Shown here: one piece after another, positions 17,990-25,287 of the stretch
How the letters are laid out: the number at the start of each line of letters is the position of its first letter
Numbering within the stretch: the stretch's first letter is position 1
NCBI GenBank assembly: GCA_903896505.1
Contig: CAITXU010000028.1
Coordinates: forward strand, 1 to 36,410
DNA: 36,410 nt
DNA from: an uncultured Verrucomicrobiota bacterium
GTDB lineage: Bacteria > Verrucomicrobiota > Verrucomicrobiia > Limisphaerales > UBA9464
Direction of reading: 5' to 3'
Made by a program: the position numbers and the translations under genes
The notes under the pieces: generated by a model
Seen by the model: only the letters and a program-made list of their open reading frames with translations
Told to the model about the DNA's origin: nothing
Databases searched by the model: none

Positions 17990-18967
17990 TTACTTGGTCA
18001 AAAAGAATCCGCGTTGTTTTTCGGAAATGGAGAGCCCCGCCTTCTCCATCACCAGGAGCATGTCCTCCCAGACCTTTCGTTTTTCTGACAGGCTCTGATT
18101 CCGGAGAAGGTAGGCGGGATGGTAGGTCGGCATCAGGGGAATTCCCCGATAACTGGTCCAAGATCCGCGCTGACGAGAAATATTCACCTCCATCTTGCCC
18201 AGGAGACCCTCCATGGCACTGACCCCGAGAGCGACCATGACCGCAGGTTGAATCAGGTTGATCTGTTCCTGAAGCCAGGGGATGCAGGTGGCAATTTCAA
18301 CGGGTGTCGGTTTGCGATTGCCGCTCGTTTGACCAGGCGTATCGGGGCGACACTTGAGGATGTTGGCGATGTAGACGTCGGACCGGCTCAACCCCATGGC
18401 CTGAATGATCTTGGTCAGCAATTCCCCAGCCCGACCCACAAATGGCTCTCCCTGCTCGTCTTCATCCGCTCCGGGGGCCTCACCGACGAACAAAATTCGG
18501 GCATGCAAATTTCCGACTCCGAAGACGACTGACTTTCGAGACGTCGCCAGGTGCGAACATTTTTCGCAGGCCAGGACCTTGGTTCGCAGAACGTCGAACG
18601 CAGCCAGCCGGGCGGGGCCTGCCAGGGGTGGTGGAAGTGCTGCCAGGGAGGACGACGAACCCGCTGGGGCTGCTTGTGATGCTGAACTCCACCGCGCTGC
18701 CGCTGCGGCAGACCGGGGAGCCGCGGTCATCACTGGAACAGGCTTGGGTGGGGGTGGGTTCATCACCGCAGCGAGCCCCGCGCCACTTGATGTCCGAGGG
18801 GAAGTGGACCCCCTCGAAGGGGATTGCGGTTCAGGGGAGGATTTTCGGGCAGTTGGCACAAGGAGCCTCAGCGTTTCCGGCGATGCCGACACCGACCGAA
18901 CGCCATGGCCGCGGAGGTTTTCCAGGTGGGCAATCGTGGCATCGAGCAGTTGAAGGTACTCGCTCAC
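17990..18967 (-). CDS. Type-4 (family 4) uracil-DNA glycosylase with [4Fe-4S] cluster
   Basis: A DNA-repair enzyme that removes uracil from DNA. The catalytic core shows the family 4 pattern: FVGEAPGADEDEQGEPFVGRAG (motif A region, residues about 160-180), THEN four cluster cysteines at Cys134 and Cys137 (ACEKC), Cys206 (NILKCRPD) and Cys228 (ATCIPWL), and motif B, YHPAYLLR. An N-terminal helix (SEYLQLLDATIAHLENLRG) is joined to the core by a Ser/Ala/Pro-rich linker of about 80 residues. The start is uncertain: GTG 18967 begins at the conserved helix and is preferred. TTG 19045 and GTG 19183 are in frame, but the region 19046-19183 is a dispersed-repeat sequence whose translation is not protein-like. 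Family call strong, start weak. Confidence 0.88.
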   Translation of the reverse strand: MSEYLQLLDATIAHLENLRGHGVRSVSASPETLRLLVPTARKSSPEPQSPSRGSTSPRTSSGAGLAAVMNPPPPKPVPVMTAAPRSAAAAARWSSASQAAPAGSSSSLAALPPPLAGPARLAAFDVLRTKVLACEKCSHLATSRKSVVFGVGNLHARILFVGEAPGADEDEQGEPFVGRAGELLTKIIQAMGLSRSDVYIANILKCRPDTPGQTSGNRKPTPVEIATCIPWLQEQINLIQPAVMVALGVSAMEGLLGKMEVNISRQRGSWTSYRGIPLMPTYHPAYLLRNQSLSEKRKVWEDMLLVMEKAGLSISEKQRGFFLTK

Positions 18968-19045
18968 GACAGGAAGGTGACGAAATTGGCGAATAATCCA
19001 ATCGCGGATTTTCGGGGACTTGGTCTGGGTGAATAGGGTGTCCAA

Positions 19046-19180
19046 TGGAGCGACCCCAGAAAGCGATTGGAAGCTGCAGGAGCAACAAGGTGGAAGACGC
19101 GTTTCGCTGCTTTTTCTCCTTCTGCTGTCCGCAGCAGCCAGACTCCAGAAAGCAGCGGGACGCCGCTGCCACTCTTTTTT
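19046..19180. repeat. Dispersed repeat with terminator-like hairpin between UDG and lspA
   Basis: The intergenic segment can be read in an alternative minus-strand frame as SGVWLLRTAEGEKAAKRV followed by FHLVAPAASNRFLG. This is a string I recall from spurious small ORFs in verrucomicrobial genomes, marking a conserved intergenic repeat rather than a gene. On the plus strand GCAGCGG (19152-19158) pairs with CCGCTGC (19163-19169) around a GACG loop, and TTTTTT follows at 19175-19180, giving a textbook intrinsic-terminator shape. No plus-strand gene lies upstream, so it belongs to the repeat itself. Confidence 0.5.
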
Positions 19181-19248
19181 CACGGAGGGCTTACAATCGG
19201 GGAAGAGCCTTGGACGGTGACGCCTGGGCGGATAGTGTCGCCCGACAC

Positions 19249-19797
19249 ATGGCGACGTTGTTTCCCAAACCCGTGACCACCAATCAACGAATCACCCGTC
19301 TGGCGGTTGCCGTCCTGGTGGCCGATCAAGTTTCCAAGTGGATAGTCCTGAAGCTGTTGGGGCCCAACGAGGAATACCGGGTGATCGACGGCTTTTTCAA
19401 ATTCGTTCACTGGCAAAATACCGGGGCGGCCTTTTCGATGTTCCGGCATAACAATGGCATCCTCGCCGTGATTTCCCTGGCGGCATTGATCGCCCTTTGG
19501 TTCTTCCGCAGGCATTTCGAAATTCACCGAATTCCCGGGCAAATCGCGATTGGGTTACTTCTGGGCGGCATTGCCGGGAACTTGATCGATCGAGTTCTTC
19601 CTCCACGGCAGCACGTGATCGATTTTCTCTATTTCCATCTTCACCCGAGAGGCGGCGGGGAATTGGGGTTCCCGGCCTTCAATCTGGCGGATAGTGCCAT
19701 TTGTATTGGAGTCGGGCTGCTCATCATCCTTTCCTGGTCCTCGGGGCTGACCCCAACTCCCACCGAGGGCAGAGCCTCGGAGACCCCACAGACGTGA
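19249..19797 (+). CDS. lspA: Lipoprotein signal peptidase (signal peptidase II)
   Basis: A 182-residue aspartyl membrane protease that cleaves prolipoproteins before the lipid-modified Cys, an inner-membrane step of lipoprotein maturation. Four membrane segments are visible (about 15-33, 70-86, 98-116, 145-162). The catalytic aspartates are Asp114 in GNLIDRV and Asp148 in FNLADSAICIG. ADQVSKW and HWQNTGAAFSMF are also conserved. The loop HPRGGGELGFPAF replaces the short loop of E. coli LspA. ATG 19249 gives a normal length; the frame is open upstream to 19045 but enters the repeat. Its TGA overlaps the miaA GTG start, so translational coupling is likely. The substrate lipoproteins at 12195 and 27654 are in this window. 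Confidence 0.95.
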   Translation: MATLFPKPVTTNQRITRLAVAVLVADQVSKWIVLKLLGPNEEYRVIDGFFKFVHWQNTGAAFSMFRHNNGILAVISLAALIALWFFRRHFEIHRIPGQIAIGLLLGGIAGNLIDRVLPPRQHVIDFLYFHLHPRGGGELGFPAFNLADSAICIGVGLLIILSWSSGLTPTPTEGRASETPQT

Positions 19798-20711
19798 CAA
19801 ACCCGATCATTCTCGCCGGTCCGACCGGTGTCGGAAAGACGGCAGTGGCCATCGCCCTGGCGATGGAGTTGGATGGAGAAGTCCTCTCTGTCGATTCGAT
19901 GCAGGTCTATCGCGGTCTCGATATCGGGACTGCCAAGCCAACATTGGAGGAACGGGCTGGAATTCCCCATCATTTGATCGACGTGATCGACCTCGATCAA
20001 TCGTTCGATGCAGCTCGATTTGTATCCGAAGCCGGTCTCCGCCTCGATGAGATCGCGTCCCGCGAACGGCTTCCCATTCTCTGCGGTGGCACCGGATTGT
20101 ACTTCAATGCCTGGCTGAATGGGTTGGGGTCCTCTCCCGCCCCCGATCCTCAACTTCGAGTGGAGTTGGAAGCGTTGCCCCTGCCCGAGTTGCTGGACGA
20201 ATTGGCACGAAAAGACCCCGTTACCTTTGACCAAATTGACCTGGAGAACCGGCGGCGTGTCGTTCGTGCGGTCGAGGTCATTCGTCTGACCGGAAAGCCA
20301 TTTTCCATTCAACGGGCCAGCTGGCCGGAACGCGCACCTGCCCTGGCTGGACGAAGTTTTGGCCTTCGACGGTCACGGGAAGACCTTCACAGGCGCATCC
20401 GTCGTCGAGTGGAAGCCATGTTCAAAGCGGGACTTATCGAAGAAACACGACAGTTGTTGGACCGCGGCCTGATGACAAACCGGACGGCCCAGCAGGCCAT
20501 CGGCTACCGGCAGGTGATCGAGCATCTCGAGGGCCAGCGCGGACGATTGGAAACCATCGAACTGGTCCAGACACGGACGCGCCAGTTTTCAAAACGCCAG
20601 CACACCTGGTTTGAAAATCAATTGGACCTGGACTGGCTGGAGGTCCCCGAAGATGAACCCCCAACCACTACCGCCGAGCGTATTGTCCTGCGATTGGGTG
20701 AATCACGGTGA
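19794..20711 (+). CDS. miaA: tRNA dimethylallyltransferase
   Basis: A 305-residue enzyme that transfers the dimethylallyl group to A37 of tRNAs that read UNN codons. P-loop GPTGVGKT at residues 9-16; DSMQVYRGLDIGTAKP at 34-49 (isopentenyl/tRNA contact with the catalytic Asp); HHLIDVIDL; CGGTGLYFNAWLNG; LENRRRVVRAVEV; and the C-terminal QQAIGYRQV and TRQFSKRQHTWF. These are all standard for MiaA, and the length matches the family. The start is GTG at 19794, overlapping the lspA stop as GTGA; no ATG lies before the P-loop. The 3' end overlaps the convergent AsnC-type gene by 9 nt. Confidence 0.96.
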   Translation: MTNPIILAGPTGVGKTAVAIALAMELDGEVLSVDSMQVYRGLDIGTAKPTLEERAGIPHHLIDVIDLDQSFDAARFVSEAGLRLDEIASRERLPILCGGTGLYFNAWLNGLGSSPAPDPQLRVELEALPLPELLDELARKDPVTFDQIDLENRRRVVRAVEVIRLTGKPFSIQRASWPERAPALAGRSFGLRRSREDLHRRIRRRVEAMFKAGLIEETRQLLDRGLMTNRTAQQAIGYRQVIEHLEGQRGRLETIELVQTRTRQFSKRQHTWFENQLDLDWLEVPEDEPPTTTAERIVLRLGESR

Positions 20712-21182
20712 TACGGAGAGCCGTTGCTCTTCTGAACCACGGTTGAGCAGGACCCCCTGCTCCTTGTAGGCCTGAAGCACGAAGTGGGTCGCAGTCGACA
20801 AGACGCCTGGAAGCACGGCCAATCGTTCCGAAACAAAGGCTGCCACCTCTCGCAGATTGGCTCCCTCGACCTCCACCAGAAGGTCATATCCCCCCGACAT
20901 CAGATGGCAGGACCGAACTTCAGGATGAAGGGCAATCCTCCCGGCAAAATTGTCAAAGCCGCCCCCGCGCTCGGGCGTAATCCGCACCTCGATCATCGCA
21001 CGAACTCGGTCGTTGCCCAGCCGCGCCTCGTTCAGGACTGCTCGGTACCCCAGGAGGATGCGATCGTCCGCAAGTTGGCGCAGTTGCTCGCGAACCTCCC
21101 CTTCGCTCCAACCCAGCATTTTGGCCAGATCACCCGGCAGTAAAGAAGGGTCAGCCACCAACAGCTTGAGAATTTCGTTCAC
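20703..21182 (-). CDS. Lrp/AsnC family transcriptional regulator
   Basis: A regulator of about 159 residues. The N-terminal winged helix-turn-helix is LPGDLAKMLGWSEGEVREQL followed by QLADDRILLGYRAV. The C-terminal RAM/Lrp ligand domain has RAMIEVRITPERGGGFD, HPEVRSCHLMSGGYDLLVEVEG and LPGVLSTATHFVLQAY. Such proteins usually sense amino acids and act as dimers to octamers; no ligand can be predicted. The start is uncertain. GTG 21182 (V-N-E-I-L-K-L-L) matches typical N-termini in this subfamily and gives the usual length. GTG 21194 and TTG 21248 are alternatives. The gene lies on the same strand as and 159 nt after the DUF4230 gene, and is convergent with miaA (9-nt overlap). Confidence 0.85.
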   Translation of the reverse strand: MNEILKLLVADPSLLPGDLAKMLGWSEGEVREQLRQLADDRILLGYRAVLNEARLGNDRVRAMIEVRITPERGGGFDNFAGRIALHPEVRSCHLMSGGYDLLVEVEGANLREVAAFVSERLAVLPGVLSTATHFVLQAYKEQGVLLNRGSEEQRLSVSP

Positions 21183-21333
21183 ACGGGTGAGCACAACAAA
21201 TTCCCGGCCCGGACGAAATCCGATTCTTGCAAAATCCCTTCCCAACAAAATTCTTCAGTTGGAAGAGTTTTGTAAGAGGAGACATGGACAATTAAAGACA
21301 ATAAATCCAGAAGTCTGCTTTTCGGTGGCCCGT

Positions 21334-21355
21334 TCACCTTTCTAGCGAAAGGTGA
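21334..21355. repeat. 9-bp hairpin spanning the DUF4230 stop codon
   Basis: TCACCTTTC (21334-21342) pairs perfectly with GAAAGGTGA (21347-21355) around a 4-nt loop that contains part of the stop codon at 21342-21344. On the minus strand no U-run follows, so it may be an mRNA 3'-end structure that reduces read-through into the AsnC-type gene rather than a complete terminator. Confidence 0.45.
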
Positions 21356-21956
21356 CCTCGACTCCTGAAAAGCCCGAAGCCCGACCTAAAGCCACCAACT
21401 GGGAACGTGCCCGGTCCTCGGCCTCCTGAAGAATTCCAGCGGCCCGGGCGGCCCGGCGGATTTCATCGACCGCCTGCCGACGCGCCTCTTGTTCCATTTC
21501 TTGATCGAACGACCTCAGGACCCCGGTGGACCGCTCAATGACTTCGGTTTGCTGTTCATCCAGGTAGACATCGAATACCTGAGGTTTAGGAAGGACCACC
21601 CGCAAATTGCCTTCGCGGACGGACACGTCCTCTGGTCGAAGTTTGTGGAGGTCGACCCCGGCCTTGGCAATGCCATGGGCGAGCATGAGGAGACGATTTT
21701 GCCCGTACCATTTCACATCGTCCATGCGGATGACCTTTTCGAGAACGAACTTCACGGTCACCAATTGGGCCAGGGACTGAATCTCGGTCACGACGGTTGC
21801 CGTGTTGGCCAAGCCGGGCCGGGAACCGTCACGCCCCAATCGACCGACAAGGAATCCGACACCGAGCCCGATGAAGCCGAGAGCGATGATGCCCAAAACA
21901 AATCCCAACCCGGCAAAAATTCCCGGGCGAAATCCAGTGCGTTCCAGCGGCGGCAT
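21342..21956 (-). CDS. DUF4230 domain membrane-anchored protein
   Basis: A 204-residue protein with one N-terminal membrane segment (about 14-38, FAGLGFVLGIIALGFIGLGV). A periplasmic-type domain follows that matches DUF4230: VTEIQSLAQLVTVKFVLEKV, GQNRLLMLAHGIAKAGVDL, then VREGNLRVVLPKPQVFDVYL. The C-terminal helix is long and charged (FDQEMEQEARRQAVDEIRRAARA, about 150-190). The function of DUF4230 is unknown; members sit at the membrane in many phyla. ATG 21956 places the membrane segment at the usual distance. Upstream are a TGCAA cluster and a promoter-hairpins-terminator block that may control it. Confidence 0.8.
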   Translation of the reverse strand: MPPLERTGFRPGIFAGLGFVLGIIALGFIGLGVGFLVGRLGRDGSRPGLANTATVVTEIQSLAQLVTVKFVLEKVIRMDDVKWYGQNRLLMLAHGIAKAGVDLHKLRPEDVSVREGNLRVVLPKPQVFDVYLDEQQTEVIERSTGVLRSFDQEMEQEARRQAVDEIRRAARAAGILQEAEDRARSQLVALGRASGFSGVEVTFR

Positions 21957-21986
21957 GATGGGGTTTTAGCTGGACGGCGGACGACG

Positions 21987-22030
21987 TGCAACCCAGTTGC
22001 AATTCCATTGCCGTGCAATTGCGAATGCAA
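21987..22030. promoter_or_regulatory. Cluster of four TGCAA motifs upstream of the DUF4230 gene
   Basis: TGCAA occurs at 21987, 21998, 22014 and 22026 within 44 nt, together with the palindrome GCAATTGC at about 22015-22022. The cluster lies between the upstream terminator hairpin and the ATG at 21956. It could be an operator, possibly for the neighbouring AsnC-type regulator, or a chance AT-rich patch. Confidence 0.25.
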
Positions 22031-22042
22031 GGTCATGGAATG

Positions 22043-22079
22043 AAAAATGCGGCCGGACCGCAAGGTACCGACCGCATTT
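22043..22079 (-). terminator. Intrinsic terminator-like hairpin on the minus strand
   Basis: AAATGCGG (22045-22052) pairs with CCGCATTT (22072-22079), with an inner GGACC/GGTACC stem closed by GCAA on the plus strand. Read on the minus strand the stem runs straight into TTTTT, the arrangement of an intrinsic terminator. It lies about 85 nt before the DUF4230 ATG. Confidence 0.6.
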
Positions 22080-22285
22080 AAATGATAAACCCGGGCAGCA
22101 GTCAGAGGATGACTACGTGCCCGGGGGAATTTTCAGAATCAGTTCTGTAGGACTATGTGGAGTTTCCCGGACGATGAACTAAGCCGACCGGAAATTTTGT
22201 TGAGACAGACTGCTTTGCCACTAGAAACCAAGGGGTCTTTAGCCAGCTGTCAGCCTATCCCGAAAACTTCGTCCCGAATAACCAC
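22043..22285 (-). ncRNA. Candidate structured small RNA or regulated leader
   Basis: A roughly 240-nt minus-strand transcript is predicted from a good promoter (22292-22319) to the terminator at 22043-22079. Inside it is a strong hairpin: CCCGGGCA (22090-22097) with TGCCCGGG (22118-22125) and an inner AGTCA/TGACT stem. A further near-perfect TTTCCGG...CCGGGAAA pairing lies around 22164-22195. No open frame resembles a protein. It does not match tmRNA, RNase P, 6S or SRP RNA motifs that I can recognise. It is either an independent sRNA or a long 5' leader with an attenuator upstream of the DUF4230 gene; the 85-nt distance from terminator to ATG allows both. Confidence 0.4.
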
Positions 22286-22487
22286 TTGCAACCTATAAAC
22301 TTCGTCGACCGGATGTCAAGCGTGTTCAAGGTTTTTCCATTCCCTCAACCCATGTTGCAATCAAAGAACACCTACCGCTTAGCATTTTCGACGCCAACAT
22401 TTCGAAAAATGTTCACTGTTTTTGAAAAAATCATGTTTTGACCTTTAACCTTGCGCGCTCCGGTGGATTCTCGATTTATCACACCCG
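22126..22487. other. Intergenic stretch between the candidate RNA hairpins and uppP
   Basis: AT-richer than its neighbours and without coding signal. It contains the 5' half and promoter of the minus-strand candidate RNA. Downstream of 22320 is an A/T-rich segment leading to uppP, in which only weak plus-strand promoter matches were seen (TTGAAA near 22421, TTGACC near 22437). Confidence 0.5.
22292..22319 (-). promoter_or_regulatory. Sigma-70-type promoter, minus strand
   Basis: TTGACA (22319-22314, perfect -35) is followed by a 16-nt spacer and TATAGG (22297-22292). An A-run upstream (GGAAAAACC, about 22330-22340) is UP-element-like. Predicted start is about 22285. The decamer GACGAAGTTT lies in the spacer and again just downstream of the predicted start, so it may be a regulator site. 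Confidence 0.55.
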
Positions 22488-23270
22488 ATGTCATCCTGGC
22501 TTATCAATGCTCTCCTGGGCCTGGTCGAAGGGCTTACCGAATTTCTCCCCATTTCCTCGACCGGACACCTTCTGCTGACCGAGCGGCTTCTCCATGTTCA
22601 ACGAAGCGAAGTGTTCAACGTCGTGATTCAGACGGGAGCGGTGGTCGCCGTTCTGGCGGTCTTTACCCGCCAGGTAAAGGACCTGATCGTCAATATCGGC
22701 GCACCGACCCAACGCGACTATATCCTCAAGCTGCTCCTGGCGTTTGGCATCACCGCCGTGGGAGGAATCGCCCTCAAGAAGCTCGGGATGACTTTGCCCA
22801 AGGAGATGGCCCCGGTCGCTTACGCAACGCTTGTGGGCGGAGTTCTCTTTCTGTTGGTCGAGTATTGGCTGAAGGGTCGAACCGGCACGGAAACGATCAC
22901 CTGGACCCTGGCGGTTGCGTTTGGAGTCGGTCAATTGTTGGCGGCGGCCTTTCCCGGTGCCTCACGGTCCGGAACGACCATTCTGATTGCCCTCGTGCTG
23001 GGGCTTTCCCGTCCGGCGGCGACGCAGTTTTCCTTCCTACTCGGAATTCCGACTCTTCTGGCTGCGGGAGCCAAGGAACTCTTGGATGCGGTCAAATCGC
23101 ATGCCGAGCATGAACCGTGGGTCGACATCCTTTTTGCCACTGTGGTGGCTGCCGCCTCGGCATTCCTGGTGGTGCGCTGGTTCCTTGGTTACATCCGAAC
23201 CCACACCTTTAACCCATTCGGTTGGTATCGGATCATTCTCGGTATAGCCGTAATCGCCTGGCTGACTTAA
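22488..23270 (+). CDS. uppP: Undecaprenyl-diphosphatase (BacA/UppP)
   Basis: A 260-residue polytopic membrane enzyme that dephosphorylates undecaprenyl diphosphate. It recycles the lipid carrier for peptidoglycan and O-antigen and confers bacitracin resistance. Both signature regions are present: EGLTEFLPISSTGHL (14-28, with the catalytic Glu pair and Ser) and PGASRSGTT (156-164, with the essential Arg). About seven hydrophobic segments are visible. ATG 22488 (MSSWLINALLGLVEG) has the normal N-terminus and length; no Shine-Dalgarno. uup follows 52 nt downstream on the same strand. Confidence 0.96.
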   Translation: MSSWLINALLGLVEGLTEFLPISSTGHLLLTERLLHVQRSEVFNVVIQTGAVVAVLAVFTRQVKDLIVNIGAPTQRDYILKLLLAFGITAVGGIALKKLGMTLPKEMAPVAYATLVGGVLFLLVEYWLKGRTGTETITWTLAVAFGVGQLLAAAFPGASRSGTTILIALVLGLSRPAATQFSFLLGIPTLLAAGAKELLDAVKSHAEHEPWVDILFATVVAAASAFLVVRWFLGYIRTHTFNPFGWYRIILGIAVIAWLT

Positions 23271-23322
23271 GGAGCAGGTTCCTGCTTGGTGGTTCCGTCC
23301 AGGTTTCGTAGTCTCGGATTGA

Positions 23323-25257
23323 GTGATTTCAACGCCCGCCCTCATTACCGCCCGCGAAATTCTTGTCGCACACAATGATCGAGTCCTTTTGGACCATGCC
23401 ACTTTGTCTCTGGCCAGTGGAGACAGAACAGGGCTTGTGGGACGCAATGGGGCGGGTAAATCGACGTTCCTTCGAATTCTGGCGGGCGAATTGGTCCCGG
23501 ACTCCGGCGAGATTATCCGCACCAAGGGCACGGTGGTGGGTTACCTTCCCCAAGCATTCGCCCTGGATGCCTCAAAAACGGTCTACGAGAGCGTCCGGGA
23601 AGGGGGCAAAGTGGTGCTCGACCTCATCCATGAATACGAAAACCTGCCCGGGCACACCCGGCGGCACGAGGAACTGGAAGAGCGCATCGCCACACTGGAT
23701 GGATGGAACCTGGATACCCGAATCCGCACCGCATTGAACCAGTTGGGCTGCCCTCAGGATGATCGCCTGATCGGACCGCTTTCTGGTGGTGAACGTCGAC
23801 GTGTGGCACTGGCCCGAGCCTTGGTCAGTCAACCGGATGTCCTGATCCTGGATGAACCGACCAACCATCTGGACACCGATTCGGTCGAATGGATTACCAA
23901 CTTCCTGGCAGATTATCCGGGGGCCCTCCTCGTGGTCACGCACGACCGCCATTTTCTCGACCAGGTGGCCACCAGCCTGGTGGAGCTAAGAAACGGGGTC
24001 TTCGAGCGCTACGAGGGAAACTACACCGATTACCTGGTGGCCCGGGCGGAAAAGTTGGCGACGGAAGGGCTGGTTGAGCACAAGCGGCAGATGTTCCTTC
24101 AGCGGGAACTCGCCTGGGTCCGCCGCCGCCCCAAGGCACAAACCAGCAAATCCAAGGCCCGATTGGACCGTTACTTCGACGCGGAAGCCGCAGGTCCGCC
24201 AGAGGTCGAAACCAATTTGGAATTGGTGATCCCCCCGCCTCCCCAGCTGGGTAACCGGGTTGCCGAGCTGATCAACGTCGGCATGGAGTTTGGTGGACGC
24301 TGGTTGTTCCGGGGACTCAACCTGAATTTCGCAGGAGGGACGCGCCTCGGTATTACCGGACGGAACGGTCTGGGGAAATCGACGCTTCTCCGGTTGGTTC
24401 TGGGCCATTTCCCACCCTCCGAAGGCGAGGTCCGTATTGGTCAATTGACCAAGTTCAATTTTGTCGATCAAGACCGGCTTCAGTTGCGGGAGGACCGGAC
24501 CGTTCTGGACGAGGTCAGCGATGGACCGGAATGGGTTCAATGGGGCGAGGACCAGCTGAGTCTGCGGGGATACCTCCGGCGATTTCTCTTTCCCGAGGAC
24601 CGGATGATGACTCCGGTCAAATACCTCAGCGGAGGTGAGCGGAGCCGATTGCTGTTGGCCAAAGTCCTCAAGCGGGGCGGGAATTTCCTCATTTTGGACG
24701 AACCGACCAACGACTTGGACCTTCCCACCTTGCGCGTGCTGGAAGAGGCCCTGGAGACCTTTCCGGGCTGTGTGCTGGTGGTCAGCCATGACCGGTATTT
24801 TCTCAACCGGGTCTGCACCGGCATCGTTGCCTTTGAAGGGGAGGGCCGGGTGGTCTTGAGCGAGGGCAATTACGACTATTACCTGGAAAAAAAACGTCGG
24901 GCGGCAACTCCGGCATCGAAATCCGGTAGTTCCAAATCGGTCGTCTCCTCGGCACCACCCGTTTCAGCTATGGTGGCTCCTGCCGCAGCTCCTGCCGCAC
25001 CTGCCGTCTCGGCTCCCCGTGCCCGAAAAATGACTTTCAAGGAACAACAGGAATGGCAGGGAATTGAGGCGGCCATCCAACGGACCGACGACAAGGTGGC
25101 AGAATTGGAGGCCCGTCTTGTCTCACCCGAGTTCCTCAAATCGGGTGGTGTGGCCATCAAGGAGGGGATGGTCGAACTGGAGTCCGCCAAAGCGGAGGCA
25201 GCCCGCCTCTACAGTCGATGGGAAATTCTGGATGCCCTCAGCCGGGCCGCAAACTGA
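23323..25257 (+). CDS. uup: ABC-F family ATPase, Uup type
   Basis: A 644-residue soluble protein with two ABC domains and no membrane part, as in ABC-F translation factors/ATPases. Domain 1: Walker A GRNGAGKS (40-47), signature LSGGERRRV (153-161), Walker B LILDEPTNHLD (174-184), H-loop VVTHDRHFLDQV. Domain 2: GRNGLGKS (346-353), LSGGERSRL, LILDEPTNDLD, VVSHDRYFLNRV. After an Ala/Pro-rich linker there is a C-terminal coiled coil (QQEWQGIEAAIQRTDDKVAELEARL), the DNA- or ribosome-binding domain typical of Uup, as is PTNDLD in the second site. The start codon is GTG 23323, the only reasonable start before the family N-terminus; no Shine-Dalgarno. Uup is linked to transposon excision and ribosome assembly. 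Confidence 0.93.
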   Translation: MISTPALITAREILVAHNDRVLLDHATLSLASGDRTGLVGRNGAGKSTFLRILAGELVPDSGEIIRTKGTVVGYLPQAFALDASKTVYESVREGGKVVLDLIHEYENLPGHTRRHEELEERIATLDGWNLDTRIRTALNQLGCPQDDRLIGPLSGGERRRVALARALVSQPDVLILDEPTNHLDTDSVEWITNFLADYPGALLVVTHDRHFLDQVATSLVELRNGVFERYEGNYTDYLVARAEKLATEGLVEHKRQMFLQRELAWVRRRPKAQTSKSKARLDRYFDAEAAGPPEVETNLELVIPPPPQLGNRVAELINVGMEFGGRWLFRGLNLNFAGGTRLGITGRNGLGKSTLLRLVLGHFPPSEGEVRIGQLTKFNFVDQDRLQLREDRTVLDEVSDGPEWVQWGEDQLSLRGYLRRFLFPEDRMMTPVKYLSGGERSRLLLAKVLKRGGNFLILDEPTNDLDLPTLRVLEEALETFPGCVLVVSHDRYFLNRVCTGIVAFEGEGRVVLSEGNYDYYLEKKRRAATPASKSGSSKSVVSSAPPVSAMVAPAAAPAAPAVSAPRARKMTFKEQQEWQGIEAAIQRTDDKVAELEARLVSPEFLKSGGVAIKEGMVELESAKAEAARLYSRWEILDALSRAAN

Positions 25258-25287
25258 CACCCGGTTCCATTTGCGCAGCGCGTCTTA

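Noticed and set aside
22043..22285. tmRNA, RNase P RNA, SRP RNA or 6S RNA at the structured locus
   Set aside because: No CCA-ended acceptor or tag frame, no RNase P GAGGAAAGTCC core, no SRP GGAAG tetraloop region, and no 6S-type single long bubble could be found. It is kept only as an unknown candidate.
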